A stretch of 35,060 bases of DNA from JBGAPI01 sp044221335 (GTDB lineage: Bacteria; Pseudomonadota; Gammaproteobacteria; Xanthomonadales; Ahniellaceae), in assembly GCA_044221335.1 (NCBI GenBank), contig JBGAPI010000056.1, forward strand, positions 1 to 35,060, given 5' to 3'. The position numbers were made by a program, and so were the translations under genes. Shown in pieces: positions 1-7,172 of the stretch. Numbering within the stretch: position 1 is the first letter of the stretch; each line of letters begins with the position of its first letter. Under the pieces are notes generated by a model that was not told the DNA's origin, did no database searches, and worked only from the letters and a program-made list of their open reading frames with translations.

Positions 1-296
1 TGCGTCCGCAGTTCGGGAATTGAGCCCGAAAAGGGCGCGAGAAAGGTATGCGCGCAATGAAAAACCGCGAAATCAACGAACGAAGCCGACGGCGGCCTGC
101 TACGAAGCGGCTGACGTCGACTTGTTCAGACCTTCCCTAGGTCTAAGGTCATGCCTTCGGATACGTGGATCCCAACCGCGAACGGACAGCGGGAGCCGCG
201 ATGGGCTCCCGCTGCACCGCTGATTCGTCCACTCTCGCGCTCACGCCCGCGCGCAACCCCGCGCCCGGCGAGCCGACCGCGGGTACGGACCTCCGC
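1..296. other. Non-coding stretch with an 11-bp hairpin
   Basis: I see no convincing gene here; the short open frames lack homology and ribosome sites. It holds a perfect 11-bp inverted repeat at 187-197 and 204-214 with a 6-nt loop. This lies just beyond the 3' end of the minus-strand dehydrogenase gene and could help end its transcript, although no T-run follows on either strand. A weaker 6-bp inverted repeat lies at 128-144. Confidence 0.5.
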
Positions 297-1046
297 TCAG
301 AGCTGTCCCTTGCCGCCGGCGACGCTCAGTTCCGCGCCGACGACGTAGGCGCTCTCGTTCGCTGCCAGGAACGCCACCGCGGCGGCGACCTCGGCGGCCT
401 TGCCCATGCGTCCGATCGGCACGATCGCCGCGAGGCCGTCCTTGGTCTGCTGCACGGCGTCCGCGGCGATGCCCATGCGCTCGAAGATCGGCGTCTCGAT
501 CGGTCCGGGTGCCACGGCGTTCACCCGGATGCCGCGCGGCGCCAACTCGGCCGACAGCGACCGCGCAAGGGACCGCACCGCCGCCTTGGCCGCCGAGTAC
601 ACGCTGGCTCCGGCCATGCCGACATGACTGACCACCGAACTGTTGAGCACGATCGAGGCGCCGGCCGCCATCAGCGGCAGTGCCGCCTGGATCGTGAAGT
701 AGGTTCCCTTCACGTCGATGTCGAAGATCGCGTCGTAGTGCGCCTCGTCGACGGCATCGATCGGCACGAACTCGGCGACGCCGGCATTGGCGAACAGGAT
801 GTCGACACGACCGTGCAGGCGCCGCGCGTGGTCGAACAGCCGCTCCCGGTCCGCACGCGAGCTGATGTCGCCGGCGACGGTACTGGCCGTCGGACCCAGT
901 TCCTTCGCGGCGGCGGCCAGGGTCGAGGAGTTGCGGCCGAAGAGCACCACGCTCGCGCCCTCGGCGACGAAGCGCTGCGCCGTCGCGAGACCGATTCCGC
1001 TGTTGCCGCCGGTGATCACGGCGATTTTTCCTTCCAGACGTTTCAT
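297..1046 (-). CDS. SDR family oxidoreductase
   Basis: This is a 249-residue short-chain dehydrogenase/reductase, a soluble NAD(P)-dependent oxidoreductase of unknown substrate. The N-terminal Rossmann motif TGGNSGIG is at about residues 12-19. NAG follows near residue 87. The catalytic Ser lies in NSSVVS, and the Tyr-x3-Lys pair is Y150 and K154. The motif PGPIETP near residue 185 is typical of classical SDRs. I start at 1046 because MKRLEGK is the usual family N-terminus and AGGAG precedes it by 6-7 nt; the frame is open further upstream, but that extension has no family features. It is divergent from the LysR gene and so probably controlled by it. The family is certain; the substrate cannot be read from the sequence. 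Confidence 0.93.
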   Translation of the reverse strand: MKRLEGKIAVITGGNSGIGLATAQRFVAEGASVVLFGRNSSTLAAAAKELGPTASTVAGDISSRADRERLFDHARRLHGRVDILFANAGVAEFVPIDAVDEAHYDAIFDIDVKGTYFTIQAALPLMAAGASIVLNSSVVSHVGMAGASVYSAAKAAVRSLARSLSAELAPRGIRVNAVAPGPIETPIFERMGIAADAVQQTKDGLAAIVPIGRMGKAAEVAAAVAFLAANESAYVVGAELSVAGGKGQL

Positions 1047-1134
1047 TTCAAGCTCCTCAAGGGCGACGCGATTCGTCGTGGGAACAGCTTGGACCCGCCT
1101 CGCCGGTTCGATAAGGCGACGACTTGTCATAGGA

Positions 1135-1155
1135 TTCATGCGACTGGGGAATGAA
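1135..1155. promoter_or_regulatory. Candidate LysR-type operator (T-N11-A)
   Basis: A perfect inverted repeat TTCAT-N11-ATGAA lies in the 155-nt gap between the divergent dehydrogenase and LysR genes. This is the classical T-N11-A layout of LysR-family recognition sites. Position and symmetry fit control of both genes by the adjacent regulator. Binding is inferred, not shown. Confidence 0.55.
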
Positions 1156-1201
1156 ATTGGCGATCGTTTGGCGCCCGACCGCATCCGACTAGGGGACCGT
1201 G

Positions 1202-2176
1202 ATGGACCGTCTTGCCGCTCTGGAGGTTTTCGTGCGTGCCGTGGAGACCGGCAGCTTCTCCGCCGTGGCCCGCGAGCGCCGCACCACCCAGCCCGCGATC
1301 AGCAAGCAGATGGCAGCACTCGAGCGGCAACTCGGCTGCCGGCTGATGAACCGGACGACGCGCCGGCTCAATCTCACCGACGCCGGCATGGCCTACTACG
1401 AACAGTGCCGCGACGCCCTGCAGACCCTGCGCGAGGCGAGCGCGTCGCTGAAGGCCGATCAGGAGGGCGTCGGCGGCTCCCTGCGACTGGCGACCTCGGT
1501 CAGCTTCGGGCGCAGCCAGATCGCTCCGCGGCTCGGCGATTTCCTGAAGCGCCATCCGCGCCTGTCGATCGAATTGTCCCTGAACGATGCCTACGTCGAT
1601 CTCGCCCGCGAGGGCATCGACGTGTCGATCCGCATCGGCCCGCTGCGCGACGAGGAACTGATCGCACGGCAGGTCGGCGTGTCGCAGCGAGTCGTCTGCG
1701 CGGCGCCGGGCTACCTGGAACAGGCCGGCACGCCAGCGACACCGGCCGACCTCGGCACCCACAACTGCATCGTCTACGTCGGCCTCGAGACCTTCGATCG
1801 CTGGCAGATCGAGGGCCCGACCGGCACCGAGACGGTCCAGGTGCGCGGAAACCTGCGCTGCAACAACGGCGAAGGCGTGCTCGGCGCGGCGCTGGGCGGC
1901 GTGGGCATCGTCAATGCGCCGCTCTGGCTGGTCGGTCCCGACATTGCGGCGCGACGGCTGAAACTCGTCCTGAGCGGCTTCCGTCCGTCACCCCTGCCGA
2001 TCTGGGCGGTCTGGCCGCCATCGCGCCGTCTGTCGCCGCGGGTCAAGGCCGTGGTGGACTTTCTCGAACACGCCTTCCAGCGCGACCCGTTCATCGCCGG
2101 CTTCGGGCTGCCGCAAGTGCGGCTTGGCGGGACGGTCCCGGGGAAAGACGCCACCGCCGAACCCGCTCGTTCCTAG
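1202..2176 (+). CDS. LysR family transcriptional regulator
   Basis: This 324-residue protein has the standard LysR layout. A winged helix-turn-helix fills residues 1-60 (FVRAVETGSFSAVARE, then QPAISKQMAALE). The effector-binding substrate domain starts at about residue 90 (GSLRLATSVSFGR). Length is normal for the family. Two starts are possible, GTG at 1199 and ATG at 1202. AGGGGA at 1191-1196 is better spaced for the ATG. The last ~20 residues (after about 300) look unstructured. It is divergent from the SDR gene with a T-N11-A repeat between, so it probably regulates that gene and itself. The stop codon TAG is followed by GGCG, resembling the repeat end seen at other genes in this window. 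Confidence 0.93.
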   Translation: MDRLAALEVFVRAVETGSFSAVARERRTTQPAISKQMAALERQLGCRLMNRTTRRLNLTDAGMAYYEQCRDALQTLREASASLKADQEGVGGSLRLATSVSFGRSQIAPRLGDFLKRHPRLSIELSLNDAYVDLAREGIDVSIRIGPLRDEELIARQVGVSQRVVCAAPGYLEQAGTPATPADLGTHNCIVYVGLETFDRWQIEGPTGTETVQVRGNLRCNNGEGVLGAALGGVGIVNAPLWLVGPDIAARRLKLVLSGFRPSPLPIWAVWPPSRRLSPRVKAVVDFLEHAFQRDPFIAGFGLPQVRLGGTVPGKDATAEPARS

Positions 2177-2284
2177 GGCGTCATCGCCATTACCCGAATC
2201 GGGTGCCGACCGCGCGCTCCGGACGGCGCCGAGCGGCACGCTCGCCTCGAGGCGATTGCTGCGGCGTAACTTGCACCAATTTTG

Positions 2285-2299
2285 GAACATTATAACATC
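2285..2299. promoter_or_regulatory. Candidate Zur operator overlapping a -10 element
   Basis: On the minus strand the site reads GATGTTATAATGTTC. The part ATGTTATAAT matches the left arm and centre of the gammaproteobacterial Zur consensus, while the right half is degenerate. It lies about 90 nt upstream of a three-gene set for an outer-membrane barrel, ZnuA-like and ZnuB-like proteins. TATAAC at 2291-2296 could act as the -10 element, so a bound repressor would block transcription. Assignment rests on sequence likeness and context. Confidence 0.5.
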
Positions 2300-2387
2300 G
2301 GCCAACTTTTGAGCTGTCGTCGATCCTCCTCGGCTACCGTGCCGGTCGGCGGAATCCGATGCCGGCACCCTAACCGAGGCTCCTTCG

Positions 2388-3728
2388 ATGCGACCAATCA
2401 CCCTGGCGCTGGCCCTCTCCGCGCTCGCCACCGTCCCCCCCGCGACCCATGCCGCCGACAGCTCCGACAAGGAGCGGATGGCCGCGATGGAGAAGCGCCT
2501 GCAGGACCTCGAGATCCAGGCGCAGCAGCTCCGTGCCGCCGCGGCCGACGCGCTGGCGGCGGCGCAGGCGGCGCGTGCCGAGCTTGATCAGATGAAGGCG
2601 GCACCGCCGGTCGCGAGCGCGACGGCCGCGCCGTCCCCGCCACCGGGCAGCGCCCCGAAGGCCAATGCCAACGCATTCAATCCGGCGATCAGCCTGATCC
2701 TGAACGGCATCTACGGCCATCACTCGAACGACGTCGACAGTTTCTCCCGACCGGGCTTCCCCTTCGTCGGCGAGGCCGGACCCGGACAACGGGGACTCGG
2801 ACTCGGCGAGAGCGAGATTTCATTCGCGGCCAACATCGACGACAAGTTCTACGGCCAGTTCACCGCGAGCTTCGATGCCGACGGCGGCAGCGTCGAGACC
2901 AACATCGAGGAGGCCTACATCGAGACCACGGCGCTGCCCGCCGGCTGGTCGGTGCGCGCCGGCCGCTTCTTCGCGAACCTCGGCTACCTCAACAGTCACC
3001 ACGCCCACACCGACAATTTCGTCGACCGCCCGCTGGCCTACCAGGCCTTTCTCGGCGGCCAGTATGGCGACGACGGCGTCGATGTCCGCTGGCTGGCGCC
3101 GACCGATGTCTACCTCGAGTTCGGCGGCGAACTGATGCGCGGCGCGCAGTATCCGGCGGCCGGCGACGGACACGGCGGCGTCGGTGCCAAGGCGCTGTAT
3201 GCCCACGTCGGCGGCGACGCCGGCGACAACGCGTCGTGGCTCGCCGGTGCGTCCTATCTGCGCAGCCGCAGCGAGGGCGGCGAGGACGGCTTCACCGGCG
3301 ACGGCGACCTGTACATCGTCGACGGCACCTGGAAGTGGGCACCGAACGGCAACACCAAGGACGGCGGCGTGACCGTGCGCAGCGAGTTCATGGTCGATCG
3401 CCGCGAGGGCCGATTCGTCGATCCGGACTCGCTCGCGAGCGCCGACGGACGCTTCGTCCGCCGCGGCGGCTATCTCGAATCCGTGCTGCGCCTGTCGCGG
3501 CAGTGGGACGTCGGCTACCGCTACGATCGCCTGTGGTCCGATCGCGATCTCAGCGGCCCCGACAGCGACGCCAACCGTCACAGCCTGATGCTGACCTGGC
3601 GCAACAGCGAGTTCTCGCTGCTGCGCCTGCAGCTGATGCGCGAGGACGCCGGTCGCGGCAACGACGACACCGCCGCGCTGCTGCAGTACCAGGTCAGCCT
3701 CGGTGCCCACGGCGCCCACAAGTTCTGA
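2388..3728 (+). CDS. Outer-membrane beta-barrel protein, probable zinc uptake
   Basis: This 446-residue protein has a clear signal peptide (residues 1-22, ending THA). A short coiled coil follows (about 28-65, KERMAAMEKRLQDLEIQAQQ) and then an Ala/Pro linker. From residue 100 on it is a Gly/aromatic-rich region of alternating strands typical of an outer-membrane barrel (AGRFFANLGYLNSHHAHTDN, RWDVGYRYDRLW-like strands). It ends in a charged strand rather than a clear C-terminal Phe signature, although the last residue is Phe. A conserved-looking His-rich segment NSHHAHTDNFVDRP (about 203-216) could contact metal. It is the first gene of the set with znuA- and znuB-like genes, 16 nt before the former, and sits behind a Zur-like site. 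It is neither a plug-containing TonB receptor nor a classical porin that I can name. Confidence 0.75.
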   Translation: MRPITLALALSALATVPPATHAADSSDKERMAAMEKRLQDLEIQAQQLRAAAADALAAAQAARAELDQMKAAPPVASATAAPSPPPGSAPKANANAFNPAISLILNGIYGHHSNDVDSFSRPGFPFVGEAGPGQRGLGLGESEISFAANIDDKFYGQFTASFDADGGSVETNIEEAYIETTALPAGWSVRAGRFFANLGYLNSHHAHTDNFVDRPLAYQAFLGGQYGDDGVDVRWLAPTDVYLEFGGELMRGAQYPAAGDGHGGVGAKALYAHVGGDAGDNASWLAGASYLRSRSEGGEDGFTGDGDLYIVDGTWKWAPNGNTKDGGVTVRSEFMVDRREGRFVDPDSLASADGRFVRRGGYLESVLRLSRQWDVGYRYDRLWSDRDLSGPDSDANRHSLMLTWRNSEFSLLRLQLMREDAGRGNDDTAALLQYQVSLGAHGAHKF

Positions 3729-3744
3729 TTCGCGGAGAGTCCCG

Positions 3745-4644
3745 ATGCGCTCGCTCACCCTGATTGCCCTGTCCCTCGCCGCCGCGCTCGCGCCCGGTCG
3801 TGCCGCCGCACTCGAGGTTTTCGCCTGCGAACCGGAGTGGGCGGCGCTCACCACCGAGCTCGCCGGCACCGCGGCCAACGTCACCGTCGCGACCACGGCA
3901 CTGCAGGACGTGCACATGATCGAGGCGAAGCCGAGCCTGGTCGCGAAGATGCGGCGCGCCGACCTCGTCGTCTGCTCCGGCGCCGATCTCGAGGTCGGCT
4001 GGCTGCCGCAGCTGGTCCGCCAGTCCGGCAACGCGAAGGCCGCCGAGGGCAAGGGCTCGTTCATGGCGGCCGACTTCGTCGCCACGCTGGAGAAGCCGAC
4101 GGTGCTGGACCGCTCCGCCGGCGACATCCATCCGGCCGGCAATCCGCACGTGCATCTCGATCCGCATCGGCTGCTGACCATCGCCAAGGCGCTGTCCGGG
4201 CGATTGGCGGAAGTCGACGCGGCCAATGCCGCGACCTACGCGCAGCGCTACGACGACTTCGCCAAGCGCTGGACCGCGGCGATGACCGGCTGGGAGAAGA
4301 AGGCCGCGCCGCTCGCCGGGAAGAAGCTGGTCGTGCACCATGCCAGCTGGGCCTACCTCGAAGACTGGCTGCACCTCACCCAGATCGGCCAGCTCGAGCC
4401 CAAGCCCGGCGTGCCGCCCACCAGCGCGCACCTGTCCTCGCTGATCGAGACGACGAAATCCGCGCCGGCCTTCGCGATCGTCAGCGCCGCCTACCAGGAC
4501 CCGAAGCCCGGCGAGTGGCTGGCCGAGCGCACCGGCGTGCCGGCGGTCGTGTTGCCGTTCACCGTGGGTGGCGATGCCAAGTCCGGGGACCTGTTCAAGC
4601 TGTTCGACGACACCCTCGACCTGCTGCTGGCGGCCGCGAAGTGA
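3745..4644 (+). CDS. Periplasmic metal (zinc) ABC transporter binding protein, ZnuA-like
   Basis: This 299-residue cluster A-I substrate-binding protein has a signal peptide (about 1-22). Metal ligands expected for the family are visible: H57 in VHMIEAKPS, H135 and H137 in NPHVHLDPHR, and H198/H199 in VHHASW. An Asp in the YQDPKPGEW segment probably completes the site. The His/Asp-rich loop of many ZnuA proteins is absent, as in some zinc or manganese binders. GGAGAG sits 5 nt before the ATG, and an upstream in-frame ATG at 3703 lies inside the barrel gene and is rejected. The stop overlaps the permease start by 4 nt (GTGA). The family is sure; zinc rather than manganese is inferred from the Zur-like operator. 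Confidence 0.88.
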   Translation: MRSLTLIALSLAAALAPGRAAALEVFACEPEWAALTTELAGTAANVTVATTALQDVHMIEAKPSLVAKMRRADLVVCSGADLEVGWLPQLVRQSGNAKAAEGKGSFMAADFVATLEKPTVLDRSAGDIHPAGNPHVHLDPHRLLTIAKALSGRLAEVDAANAATYAQRYDDFAKRWTAAMTGWEKKAAPLAGKKLVVHHASWAYLEDWLHLTQIGQLEPKPGVPPTSAHLSSLIETTKSAPAFAIVSAAYQDPKPGEWLAERTGVPAVVLPFTVGGDAKSGDLFKLFDDTLDLLLAAAK

Positions 4645-5447
4645 ATTGGGACGGCCTCGACATCGGCATTCTCGGTCCGGCCTGCGTCGCCGGCCTGCTG
4701 GTGCTGCTCACCCACATCCCGCTGGGGGAAAAGGTGCTGTCGCGCGGCATCATCTTCATCGACCTCGCGATCGCCCAGGTCGCCGCGCTCGGCGTCATCG
4801 GCGCGCAGTACTTCGGCGTCGAGGAGCACGGCGCCGGCGTGCAGATCGTCGCAGCGGCATCCGCGCTGCTCGGCGCCGCGCTGCTGTCGTTCACCGACCG
4901 CAAGTGGCCAGACTACCAGGAGCCGCTGATCGGCACGCTGTTCGTGCTCGCGGCCACCGGCGGTTTGTTGCTGCTCGCCAACAACCCGCACGGCAGCGAG
5001 CACCTGAAGGACCTGCTGGTCGGCCAGATCCTGTGGGTGAGTTACGGCCAGCTGCTGCCGGTCGCGGTACTTTCGGCGGTCCTGCTGGCGTTGATCGTGT
5101 GGCGCGGCGCCCGACTCGACGGCTTCTGGTTCTACGCGCTGTTCGCACTCGCGATCACGACCTCGGTCCAGCTGGTCGGCGTGTACCTCGTGTTCGCCAG
5201 CCTGATCATCCCTGCGCTCGCCACAGCGGGTGCCGGCGGCATGCGCCGCCACGCGATCGCCTACGCGATCGGCGCGGTCGGCTACATCGGCGGCCTGGTG
5301 CTGTCGGCGGTGTGGGACCTGCCGAGCGGGGCATTGATCGTGTGGGTGCTGGCAGCGGCGGGAATCGTCGGACGGGTGCTGATGGTGCGCTTTTCCCGTC
5401 CGGATGCAGCTTCCGCCGTCGAGCCCGGTACATCTCCCAGCGCCTGA
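4641..5447 (+). CDS. Metal ABC transporter permease, ZnuB-like
   Basis: This 268-residue inner-membrane protein of the ABC-3 family has about 7-8 hydrophobic segments, starting with a segment near residues 8-26. The segment KVLSRGIIFIDLAIAQVAALG is the family's typical N-terminal signature, and a cytoplasmic-loop-like LVGQILWVSYGQLLPVA lies mid-protein. GTG at 4641 is the start, translationally coupled to znuA through the GTGA overlap; no ATG occurs nearby in frame. It would carry zinc or another divalent metal delivered by the binding protein. The cognate ATPase (znuC) is not next to it on either side, so it must be supplied from elsewhere. A His/Cys-poor sequence gives no further metal clue. 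Confidence 0.87.
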   Translation: MNWDGLDIGILGPACVAGLLVLLTHIPLGEKVLSRGIIFIDLAIAQVAALGVIGAQYFGVEEHGAGVQIVAAASALLGAALLSFTDRKWPDYQEPLIGTLFVLAATGGLLLLANNPHGSEHLKDLLVGQILWVSYGQLLPVAVLSAVLLALIVWRGARLDGFWFYALFALAITTSVQLVGVYLVFASLIIPALATAGAGGMRRHAIAYAIGAVGYIGGLVLSAVWDLPSGALIVWVLAAAGIVGRVLMVRFSRPDAASAVEPGTSPSA

Positions 5448-5547
5448 ACCGAGGAAGCCGGTCGCCGGGGCGCTGGAACCCGGCGGGCGGCATGGCAACA
5501 GCAATGACGGCGGGCGATGATCGCGGCTGTCGCCGGCTCTGCTCGCC

Positions 5548-7038
5548 ATGTTGCACTTCGACCTCGCCCATCGCCTCCACTACCTCGCCACGCTCTGTCG
5601 TGACCTGATCGGCCGCGAGATTTCGCCGGCTTCCCTGCTCGCGGAACTCGAGCATCTCGGTGGGCGCGGCTGGATCGCTCTCGATGAGATCTATCGGCAG
5701 CGGATCCGCAGCCCCACGCTCGCCATAACTCCTGCCGGCGCGGCCACCTGGCTGGATACCGCGCGGCGCGCCGATGCCCCGTTCGACCACCTGGTCGACA
5801 GCCTGGACCCCAGTGGCTACCGACGCGAATCCGCCGTCCGCGGATTGGAGGGCGTCGACTCGCCGTTGGCGCTGCCCCTGCTGCTGCTGCGCTGCAACGA
5901 CGCCGTGCTCCAGGTCCGCTCGGCAGCCAAGGCGGCGCTCGTGCGACGACTCGACGCGGCGGACGATGCCACCTGGCTCGCTTCGCTGCCCCTGGTCGCC
6001 CTGCTACGCCAGCGCGAACGCTTCGAACACTCCGTGTGGTCGCCGCTGCTGCGTCCGCGACTGCTGGAGGCGCGTCGCCACGCACTGTGCTGGCAGGCGA
6101 CGCGACTGCCGGACTCGATCACCCGGCATCTCGCGTTCGAGCTGTTGATCGACGCCGGACACGACGACATGGTGGCCATCGCCACCGCCGCGATGGCCGA
6201 CAGCGACGGTCGGCTCGCACTGTGGGCGCTGACCTCCGCCCGCATCGACGGCGACGTCGGCCGCCTGTTGGCGATCGCTCGTCGCGGGCTCGGCCACCCA
6301 CTCGGCCGGATCCGCGCGGCATCTCTGAGGCTGTGCTGGAATCTCGATCGCGCAAGCACCATCGACGCCGCGCGGGGCTTCCTGTTCGATCCCGTCGCGG
6401 TGGTGCGAACGGCAGCCGCATTCCGCCTCCGGCAACACACGACGATCGTTCCGCTCGCCGAGTGGCGCGCGGCGATCGATGCCGGTCCGCCGGATCATGC
6501 GGGCATTGCCGTACAGGCCTTGGCCGATGTCGCCGAGGCCGATGACGCCGGCCGGGTCCGGCCTTTTCTCACCCACCGTTCGGCCCTGGTGCGGATGGCA
6601 GCGCTGCAGGCCTATCAGCGCAGCGGCGCGGCGGATGCTCCGGAACGCTGCCGGCTCGCGCTGCGGGACGCCTCGTCCAAGGTCGTCGGGCGGGCGCTCG
6701 CGTTGCTCCGCAGCGGGCCCGCGGGACTCGCTGCGGCGGATCTCGACGACGCGTGGCGATCCAACCGGCTTCCGCCGTGCCGGGGTCGGCTGGCATCGGC
6801 GGCCGCCGATCTCAACAAATGGGAGAGTCTGCTGCAGCTGCTCGCCTGGCTGGCGGCGGGCGACGACCACGCCTTGCTGCTGCGTCACGTCGACGACTGG
6901 ATCGACGGCGAGCGCACGCGCTTCACGCCAGCCAGCAAGGCGCAGCTGGCACGTTTCGCCGACGCGCTTCCCATGGTCTCGGACGCGCTCGGTGAGCGTC
7001 GCTTCGAACGCCTTCGCCTGGCGCTGCGCTTCGCCTGA
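5548..7038 (+). CDS. HEAT-like alpha-solenoid protein of unknown function
   Basis: This 496-residue protein begins with a short segment (1-75) that may fold separately. From about residue 85 it is a run of helical pairs of roughly 30 residues, such as SPLALPLLLLRCNDAVLQVR, DPVAVVRTAAAFRLRQ, HRSALVRMAALQAYQRSG and DASSKVVGRALALL, which resemble HEAT repeats. It has no signal peptide, membrane segment or catalytic motif, so it is likely a cytoplasmic scaffold or binding protein. No good ribosome site precedes the ATG, so the start is uncertain. It lies 100 nt after the permease gene and converges on oleC. Its function is unknown and I see no context that assigns one. Confidence 0.75.
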   Translation: MLHFDLAHRLHYLATLCRDLIGREISPASLLAELEHLGGRGWIALDEIYRQRIRSPTLAITPAGAATWLDTARRADAPFDHLVDSLDPSGYRRESAVRGLEGVDSPLALPLLLLRCNDAVLQVRSAAKAALVRRLDAADDATWLASLPLVALLRQRERFEHSVWSPLLRPRLLEARRHALCWQATRLPDSITRHLAFELLIDAGHDDMVAIATAAMADSDGRLALWALTSARIDGDVGRLLAIARRGLGHPLGRIRAASLRLCWNLDRASTIDAARGFLFDPVAVVRTAAAFRLRQHTTIVPLAEWRAAIDAGPPDHAGIAVQALADVAEADDAGRVRPFLTHRSALVRMAALQAYQRSGAADAPERCRLALRDASSKVVGRALALLRSGPAGLAAADLDDAWRSNRLPPCRGRLASAAADLNKWESLLQLLAWLAAGDDHALLLRHVDDWIDGERTRFTPASKAQLARFADALPMVSDALGERRFERLRLALRFA

Positions 7039-7083
7039 TCGACTCGCACTGAACGCCCGAGGGATAGGTGCCGCCGTCTCTGC

Positions 7084-7172
7084 GTAGGGCGGGCCCTGCC
7101 CGTCATCGCGAGGACCTGCGGCTCTCTCCCACCGCGAACCGTCGAGGCAACGGCGCGCAGAGCGCGCCCTAC
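7084..7172. repeat. Twin-hairpin GTAGGGCG repeat between convergent genes
   Basis: The unit starts GTAGGGCGGGCCCTGCCCG and ends with the inverted GCGCGCAGAGCGCGCCCTAC. It fills most of the space between the alpha-solenoid gene and oleC. The last bases contain the complement of the oleC stop codon (7169-7171). It belongs to the same family as 14914, 21083-21250 and 25735-25795. Confidence 0.7.

Noticed and set aside
2388..3728. TonB-dependent receptor
   Set aside because: No plug domain or TonB box, and it is too short for a 22-strand barrel receptor.
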